10,683 bases of DNA, taken from NCBI GenBank assembly GCA_027297005.1, contig JAPUIN010000019.1, forward strand, positions 1 through 10,683, written 5' to 3'. How positions within the stretch are numbered: the stretch's first letter is position 1; each line of letters opens with the position of its first letter. A program made the translations under genes and the position numbers. Under the pieces are notes generated by a model, which did not search any database, was not told the origin of the DNA, and was given only the letters and a program-made list of their open reading frames with translations. This document shows, one piece after another, positions 5,798-10,683 of the stretch. Source of the DNA: Acidobacteriota bacterium. Lineage in GTDB: Bacteria > Acidobacteriota > Polarisedimenticolia > Gp22-AA2.

Positions 5798-6804
5798 CGC
5801 AAGTTTCCTTCACCTGTGTCGAATCCATCCTGGATGCGCTGAAGAATCTCGATGAGGTGCTCGAGCGGCTCCGGCCTCGGAGCCTCGAACTCCATGTCGA
5901 TCGAAGTGCGGGGGTGAACCAGGCCGAGACGCCGGGCGTGCAATGCCAGACCGCCGAACGCGGACAGAGCGTCACGCTCGGCGGCGCGGCGGACGCTGCG
6001 CTGCTTCTCCCCGCCATAAAGCCGGTCTCCCACGATGGGATGGCCAAGGTGGCTCATGTGGACCCGCAGTTGATGGGTCCGTCCGGTCCGCGGTCGCAGT
6101 TCCACGAGCGACACGGAGCCGAACGCGGCAACCACCCGGTAGTCCGACCGGGAGGGACGTCCCGACGGGCGGATCGCCATGCGAACCCGGACCGTCGGAT
6201 GACGACCGATCGGCTCATCAATCGAACCTTCCCCCCGTCGCGGGCGCCCCCAGACGAGAGCCTCGTAAGTCTTCTTCATCGTCCGGTTCTTGAACTGCGC
6301 CGAGAGTGCGCGGTGAGCCACGTCGTTCTTGGCCACGACGATCACGCCGGAGGTCTCACGGTCGAGCCGGTGAACGATTCCCGGGCGCTCGACCCCGCCG
6401 ATGCTCGACAGACCCCGAAAATGATGCAGGAGGGCATTGGCCAGTGTCCCGCTCCGCACACCCGCGCCCGGATGGACGACCAGGCCGGCCGGCTTGTTCA
6501 GAACGATGAGATCGTCGTCTTCATGGAGAATCCTGAGGGGTCGGTCTTCCGCTTCAAGCACGGCCGGCGCCGGCTCCGGAAGATCCACGACGATCTCTTC
6601 GCCTCCATGGAGGCGCCGCGACGCGCGCACAGGATGGCCGCCAATCAGTATCCTCCCGTCACTGACCAGACGCTGCAGGGAAGCCCTGCTCTGATCCGGT
6701 AACAGGTCGGCCAGGACCCGATCGAGACGACGACCACGGGCCTCTTCGGGGATGAGGAGCTCGATACGCCGCGGGGGGGCCGAGGTGGGGGGGGCCGCCA
6801 TCAT
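5794..6804 (-). CDS. rluD: 23S rRNA pseudouridine synthase, RluD/RluA family
   Basis: Isomerises specific uridines to pseudouridine in 23S rRNA (RluD acts at helix 69 in E. coli). In 336 residues, an N-terminal S4 RNA-binding domain (about 24-75, RLDRVLADLLPDQSR, SDGRILIGG) is followed by the catalytic domain: LNKPAGLVVHPG (102-113), HRLDRETSG with catalytic D148 (145-153), KKTYEALVWG (177-186), and GRTHQLRVH (241-249) followed by GHPIVGD. Length is close to E. coli RluD (326). Which RluA-family target it has cannot be decided from sequence. It overlaps lgt: the ATG at 6804 overlaps the lgt TGA, and a second ATG follows immediately at 6801. GGAGG lies 5 and 8 bases upstream of these, so either could be used. 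The N-terminus is Ala/Pro-rich, encoded over G7 and G8 tracts on the plus strand. Confidence 0.92.
   Translation of the reverse strand: MMAAPPTSAPPRRIELLIPEEARGRRLDRVLADLLPDQSRASLQRLVSDGRILIGGHPVRASRRLHGGEEIVVDLPEPAPAVLEAEDRPLRILHEDDDLIVLNKPAGLVVHPGAGVRSGTLANALLHHFRGLSSIGGVERPGIVHRLDRETSGVIVVAKNDVAHRALSAQFKNRTMKKTYEALVWGRPRRGEGSIDEPIGRHPTVRVRMAIRPSGRPSRSDYRVVAAFGSVSLVELRPRTGRTHQLRVHMSHLGHPIVGDRLYGGEKQRSVRRAAERDALSAFGGLALHARRLGLVHPRTSIDMEFEAPRPEPLEHLIEILQRIQDGFDTGEGNLR
6787..6794 (+). repeat. G8 homopolymer near the 5' end of the rluD-like gene
   Basis: Eight G on the plus strand (C8 in the mRNA sense) fall within codons 4-6 of the pseudouridine synthase. A G7 run follows at 6773-6779. Both encode Pro-rich residues in the extra N-terminal tail before the S4 domain. 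Confidence 0.8.
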
Positions 6805-7619
6805 GTCGACCTCCGCCGTTCAGGAATGGAGGTCGTGCGGCGCGCGAGCACCACGAGGAGCGTCGCTGCGGCGAACGCCACGGGGATCGCGATGAGCTGC
6901 GAGGTCGACAGCAATTCTCCGAAGTAGAGCCCGCGGGCGTGGTCGCCCCGGAGGAACTCGATCGTGAACCGGAAGAGCGCGTAAAGAAGAACATAGATCC
7001 AGAAGACCTGGCCGTCGAACCGCCGCCGCCGCATGACGAACGCCGTGATCGCGAAGAGCCCCAGGTTCGCGAGCGCATGATACAGCTGGGTTGGATGGAG
7101 GGGGACGTTGAGCGTCACGTCGGTCAGTTCGCGAGCGCGCGGATTCGTGAAGGTCACGGCCCAGGGGAGCTCGCAGACCTTCCCGAAGCAGCATCCTGCA
7201 AAGAAGCAGCCAAGCCTTCCGATCGTCTGACCTGCTGCCACGGCCGGTGCGGCAAGGTCGGCGACGCGCCCGAACGGCAGCCGGTGGCGACGGATGTAGA
7301 GGAACGCCGCGAGGAGAGCCAGCGCGAAACCGCCGTAGAAGACCCCCGCCGATCGGAGGCTGCGGAGAATCATGCGGGGGTTCTCGATGTAGAAATCGGC
7401 GTGAAGCATGTAGAGGAGAACCTTGGCGCCGATAAAGCCCGCAATCAACGTGACGATCCCGAGGTCGACGATTCGCGCGGTCGACAGACCGTCGCGCCGG
7501 GCGTAATACACCCCGACGCGCAGGGCGAGGAGAAACCCGATCGCATAGAACAGGCCATACGTCCCGATGGCGAACTGGCCCAGTCGGCCCAGATCCAGAT
7601 CAAAGAGGACGGGATACAT
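6801..7619 (-). CDS. lgt: Prolipoprotein diacylglyceryl transferase (Lgt)
   Basis: An inner-membrane enzyme that transfers diacylglycerol from phosphatidylglycerol to the lipobox cysteine, the first step of lipoprotein maturation. The 272-residue product begins MYPVLFDLD and has about seven hydrophobic segments (roughly 17-38, 50-72, 93-109, 119-140, 180-196, 204-222, 238-259). The family signature appears as GRLGCFFAG (134-142) with R135, continuing CCFGKVC and PWAVTF (152-157). HPTQLY (175-180) and FRFTIEFLRGD (216-226) match the later conserved blocks. Two positions differ from E. coli: the His of the H-G-G motif is Tyr (FYGG, Y95), and the Asn after GRIG is Cys (C138). The ATG is 2 bases after the lspA stop, with GGAG about 10 bases upstream. 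It is followed by rluD with a 4-base overlap. Confidence 0.93.
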   Translation of the reverse strand: MYPVLFDLDLGRLGQFAIGTYGLFYAIGFLLALRVGVYYARRDGLSTARIVDLGIVTLIAGFIGAKVLLYMLHADFYIENPRMILRSLRSAGVFYGGFALALLAAFLYIRRHRLPFGRVADLAAPAVAAGQTIGRLGCFFAGCCFGKVCELPWAVTFTNPRARELTDVTLNVPLHPTQLYHALANLGLFAITAFVMRRRRFDGQVFWIYVLLYALFRFTIEFLRGDHARGLYFGELLSTSQLIAIPVAFAAATLLVVLARRTTSIPERRRST

Positions 7620-7621
7620 GG

Positions 7622-8140
7622 TCAGGCCCGCTCCGTGGATTCACCCGGTACGCGCGTGCCCCCCTTGCGGATCAGATCTATCAGAAGCAAGGCGACGCCG
7701 ACGCAGATGGCGGAATCGGCGACATTGAACGCCGGCCAGTGATATTCGCCGACGAACACGTCGAGAAAATCAATCACGTGGCCCAGGCGGAGGCGGTCAG
7801 TCAGATTGCCGACCGCTCCTCCCAGGATCAAGGCGAGGCCGGTCTGCGCGACCCGGTCGGCCAGCGACGTGCGGTACTGAAACAGAAGGATGATACCGAT
7901 TGCCAGCGCTGGCACGGCCGTGAACAGCACGGTGCGATAAGGGTTGGGAAGTGAGCGGCACAGGCCGAACAGGCCGCCCCGATTCCAGACCAGCGTCAAC
8001 TGGAACAGGCCGGGAATAACGACCACCGAGGAGTAGGCTGCCATACCGGCTGTGATGAGTGCCTTGGTCAATTGATCCAGCCCGAGAACGGTCAATGAGA
8101 GGCCACCGTACAGGATGTGCAGGAGTTTCCCGGAGCTCAA
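7622..8140 (-). CDS. lspA: Signal peptidase II (LspA), TTG start
   Basis: An inner-membrane aspartyl protease that cleaves the signal peptide in front of the diacylglyceryl-modified cysteine of prolipoproteins. The 172-residue product has four hydrophobic segments (about 9-31, 70-88, 98-114, 136-156). Conserved blocks: LDQLTK (21-26), NRGGLFG (53-59), GGAVGNLTDRL (108-118), VIDFLDV with catalytic D124, and FNVADSAI with catalytic D142. Length is normal. The start is TTG, sharing TTGA with the ileS stop codon (4-base overlap), and GGAG lies seven bases upstream inside the end of ileS. No ATG or GTG nearby would keep the first membrane segment intact. lgt follows after 2 bases. Confidence 0.94.
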   Translation of the reverse strand: MSSGKLLHILYGGLSLTVLGLDQLTKALITAGMAAYSSVVVIPGLFQLTLVWNRGGLFGLCRSLPNPYRTVLFTAVPALAIGIILLFQYRTSLADRVAQTGLALILGGAVGNLTDRLRLGHVIDFLDVFVGEYHWPAFNVADSAICVGVALLLIDLIRKGGTRVPGESTERA

Positions 8141-10683
8141 GCGTCATCTCCGCGCATCTCGAGAATCGTGTGAATGCTGCGCACGCAGCGCGAGCAGACA
8201 GTTGGATGGTCGCCGTCGGCGCCGACATCGGTCGTGACATTCCAGCACCGCTCGCACTTGTTTCCGGCCGCTCGCTCCACCGCGATGCGGAGACCAGGAA
8301 CCCGCTCGCTCTGGAGGGTCGGTGCGAGGACCGCGTCGAGGATGACGCGCGATACGATGAACAGGTACGGCAGTTCCTCCCTGTACCGTTCGAGCAAGGC
8401 TCCGGTCTCCGGCGAGGACTGCAGGGTGACCTGCGCCTGCAGCGATTTGCCGATTCCACCGTCCGCGCGGACGATCTCGAGAGCCTTCAGAACCTCCTCA
8501 CGCACCGCGAGGAGTTGGTCCCAGCATTGAAGGAAATCGCGATCTTCGGGAAGATCGATCCGCTCCGGAAACTCTGCCGTATGGATGGAATTCTCGATCG
8601 GCTCACCCAGCTTCCGCCCGCAGATGGCCTGCCAGATCTCCTCGGCCGTAAAGCAGAGGACAGGCGCCATCAGGCGAGTCATGGCGTCCAGGATCCGGCT
8701 CATGACGGTCTGCGCCGAACGGCGTTCGGGGGCGTCCGGAGGGCTCGTGTAGAGGCGATCCTTGAGGATGTCGAGATAGAGCGAACTCAACGTGAGGGTG
8801 CTGAATCGATGGAGAGCCTGCGTGACGAGGTGAAACTCGTAGCGTTCGTACGACTGACGAACTCTCTCGATGAGATCGTCCAGTTGATGCAGAGCCCACC
8901 TGTCGATTCCCTGAAGATCCTCCGTCCTGACGGTGTGGCGGCGCGGATCGAAATCATGGAGATTGCCGAGTAAAAACCGGCAGGTGTTGCGGATTTTGCG
9001 GTACGCATCGGCGTTGCGCGCCAGGATCTCCGGGGACAGTCGCATGTCCTCGAGAAAATCGACCGTCGCCACCCACAAGCGTAGAACGTCTGCCCCGTGC
9101 TTGTTGATCACTTCCTGCGGGGCAATGACGTTGCCGAGCGATTTGGACATTTTGTGCCCGGATCCGTCCAGCGTGAAGCCGTGCGTCAACACGCTGCGGT
9201 ACGGTGCCTCACCGCGATCATTCACCGCGATGATCAGGGACGAGTGGAACCAGCCGCGATGCTGATCACTCCCCTCGAGATAGAGATCGCTCGGCCAGGG
9301 ACTGTCGCCGCGCGCCGCGACGACCGCCAGGTAGGAGACTCCGGATTCGAACCAGACATCAACGATATCGTTGTGCGGCGCGAGCTCGCTCCCTCCGCAT
9401 TCGGGACAGGTGGTGCCGGCGGCAAGGGCACTGAACGCGTCGGCGTCGAACCACGCATCGCTCCCGCGCTCACGGAACAGCGCCGCCACCCGGGCAATGA
9501 ACTTCGTGTCGATGACGGCCTTTCCGCAGGCAGTGCAGAACGGGAAGGGGAGCGGAACTCCCCAGACGCGCTGGCGGGAGATACACCAGTCGGGGCGCGT
9601 CTGGAGCATGCTGCCGATGCGGGCCGAACCGGCGGCAGGGATCCAGGCGACCCGGCCGATCTCATCGAGGCAGCGCCTGCGCAGATCGTTGTGGTCGAGG
9701 GCGATCCACCATTGCTCGGTGGCGCGAAACAGGATCGGTTTCTTGCACCGCCAGCAGTGCGGATAGCTATGCGTGATTGTCTCGGCGTGGAAGAGCAGGC
9801 CGCGATCGCGCAGGTCCTCGACGATCGACTCGTTGGCGTCGTGGACGGGGCGTCCAGCGAACGGCGTGATCATGTCCTCGAAACGGCCACGTTCGTCGAC
9901 CGGCGAGAAAATCGGCAGCCCGTATCTACGGCCGGTCAGATAGTCATCCATCCCGTGTCCGGGGGCGGTGTGCACGGCACCGGTCCCCGTCTCGCGCGTC
10001 ACGTAGTCGCCGAGCACCAGCCGCGAGCGACCAGCGGCCGCAAACGGATACGGGGAGCGCGCCTCGCCGAGCCCGACGATCTCGCGACCCTTGAGCGTGG
10101 CGAGGATGCGGTCCGGCTTGAGTCCCTTGAGTGCCAGGACCTCGGCCGCGCGCTCGGCGACAAGCAGGAGGAGTTCGTCGCCGTCGTCGATCAACTGGTA
10201 CTCGAAGTCGGGATGAAAAGCGATCGCGAGGTTCGCCGGGAGCGTCCAGGGGGTCGTCGTCCAGATCAGGATCGTAGCCTGACGACCGCGGACGGCAGGC
10301 ACCTTCTTTTCGAGGGCGCTCCCCTCCCACGGGAAGCGGACATAAATCGAAGGCGAGACGTGCTCTTCGTACTCGACCTCGGCCTCCGCGAGCGCCGTCT
10401 CGCAGGTGATGCACCAGCTTACGGTTTTCTGGCCCCGGAAAATATAACCCTTGCCGTAAAGCAGGCGGAACGCGCGGATGATCCTCGACTCGTACTCGTG
10501 CGAGTAGGTTTTGTACGGACGGTCCCAGTCGCCGAAGCCGCCCAGACGCTTAAATTCCTCCCTCTGGATGCCGATAAACCGCTCGGCGAAGGCGGCGGCC
10601 TCCTTGCGGTACGCGGGCAGGTCGTCGCCGGCGCGCTTCGACATCTTCTTTTCTTTGAGCAGCGCATGCTCGATCGGCAGTCC
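8137..10683 (-). CDS. ileS: Isoleucyl-tRNA synthetase (N-terminus beyond window edge)
   Basis: Charges tRNA-Ile with isoleucine and edits misactivated valine; cytosolic class I synthetase. 848 residues are visible. The frame begins GLPIEHALLKEKKMSKR at the right edge, so the real start and the HIGH motif lie outside; the ATG at 10644 is internal. Roughly 90-95 residues are missing by comparison with E. coli (938 aa). Counting from the first visible residue: WCITCETALAEAEVEY near 90-105; CP1 editing domain with TTPWTLPAN and the editing aspartate in HGMDDY (243-248); HCWRC at 309-313; WCISRQRVWG (366-375); DVWFESG (442-448); GSDQHRGWF (471-479); KMSKS (511-515); then the anticodon-binding domain. 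The C-terminal zinc finger has C810, C813, C830 and C833. Extra Cys pairs at 383/386 and 426/429 flank an insertion. It is the first visible gene of the operon; any promoter or T-box would lie off the window. Confidence 0.95.
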   Translation of the reverse strand, partial: GLPIEHALLKEKKMSKRAGDDLPAYRKEAAAFAERFIGIQREEFKRLGGFGDWDRPYKTYSHEYESRIIRAFRLLYGKGYIFRGQKTVSWCITCETALAEAEVEYEEHVSPSIYVRFPWEGSALEKKVPAVRGRQATILIWTTTPWTLPANLAIAFHPDFEYQLIDDGDELLLLVAERAAEVLALKGLKPDRILATLKGREIVGLGEARSPYPFAAAGRSRLVLGDYVTRETGTGAVHTAPGHGMDDYLTGRRYGLPIFSPVDERGRFEDMITPFAGRPVHDANESIVEDLRDRGLLFHAETITHSYPHCWRCKKPILFRATEQWWIALDHNDLRRRCLDEIGRVAWIPAAGSARIGSMLQTRPDWCISRQRVWGVPLPFPFCTACGKAVIDTKFIARVAALFRERGSDAWFDADAFSALAAGTTCPECGGSELAPHNDIVDVWFESGVSYLAVVAARGDSPWPSDLYLEGSDQHRGWFHSSLIIAVNDRGEAPYRSVLTHGFTLDGSGHKMSKSLGNVIAPQEVINKHGADVLRLWVATVDFLEDMRLSPEILARNADAYRKIRNTCRFLLGNLHDFDPRRHTVRTEDLQGIDRWALHQLDDLIERVRQSYERYEFHLVTQALHRFSTLTLSSLYLDILKDRLYTSPPDAPERRSAQTVMSRILDAMTRLMAPVLCFTAEEIWQAICGRKLGEPIENSIHTAEFPERIDLPEDRDFLQCWDQLLAVREEVLKALEIVRADGGIGKSLQAQVTLQSSPETGALLERYREELPYLFIVSRVILDAVLAPTLQSERVPGLRIAVERAAGNKCERCWNVTTDVGADGDHPTVCSRCVRSIHTILEMRGDDA
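8148..8151 (-). promoter_or_regulatory. Ribosome binding site supporting the lspA TTG start
   Basis: GGAG on the minus strand within the last codons of ileS, seven bases before the TTG. Together with the TTGA overlap it indicates translational coupling of lspA to ileS. Confidence 0.55.

Noticed and set aside
5018..5842. 274-codon plus-strand frame opposite the DUF2520 gene
   Set aside because: It is antisense to a gene with an intact Rossmann motif and a family signature, and shows no domain of its own.
10642..10644. ATG at 10644 as the start of ileS
   Set aside because: The frame continues to the edge with GLPIEH, a conserved internal IleRS block, and the HIGH motif is missing, so the ATG is internal.

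Overview
The window is GC-rich, gene-dense bacterial chromosome. A lipoprotein, the lipoprotein-processing enzymes Lgt and LspA, and a PATAN (DUF4388) protein together point to a diderm (Gram-negative-type) bacterium. The gene set (DUF2203, PATAN, a cysteine-rich Lgt variant, an ileS-lspA-lgt-rluD order) would fit lineages such as Acidobacteriota, Desulfobacterota/Myxococcota or related uncultured phyla. The sequence alone does not settle the phylum. I see no phage, IS element, CRISPR array, tRNA or rRNA.

Layout from left to right. A 5'-truncated DUF2203 gene (+) converges on a LOG-family nucleotide hydrolase gene (-). That gene is divergent from a TRAM/Fe-S 23S rRNA uracil-5-methyltransferase gene (rlmD-like, +) across a 132-base promoter region that holds a good sigma70-like promoter for the LOG gene. 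The methyltransferase converges on a two-gene minus-strand unit: a newly proposed 76-residue ORF whose stop codon overlaps the start of a PATAN-domain protein (TGATG). Divergent from this unit is a plus-strand lipoprotein gene (GTG start, LAAC lipobox) with a cysteine-rich C-terminus. The lipoprotein gene converges on a long minus-strand operon that fills the right half: ileS (truncated by the window edge), lspA, lgt, rluD-like pseudouridine synthase, and a DUF2520 Rossmann protein. Every junction of that operon overlaps or is 2 bases apart.

Functionally, the right operon joins translation (isoleucyl-tRNA charging, rRNA pseudouridylation) with lipoprotein maturation (Lgt adds diacylglycerol to the lipobox Cys; LspA then removes the signal peptide). 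The neighbouring lipoprotein would be a substrate of Lgt and LspA. Two genes in the window modify rRNA (the rlmD-like and rluD-like genes). Most of the window is housekeeping. The least explained parts are the small ORF coupled to the PATAN gene, the cysteine-tailed lipoprotein, and the substitutions in Lgt's signature motifs. The three convergent junctions each contain a hairpin without a T-tract. No stretch longer than 300 bases lacks a gene once the small ORF at 3585-3815 is accepted.
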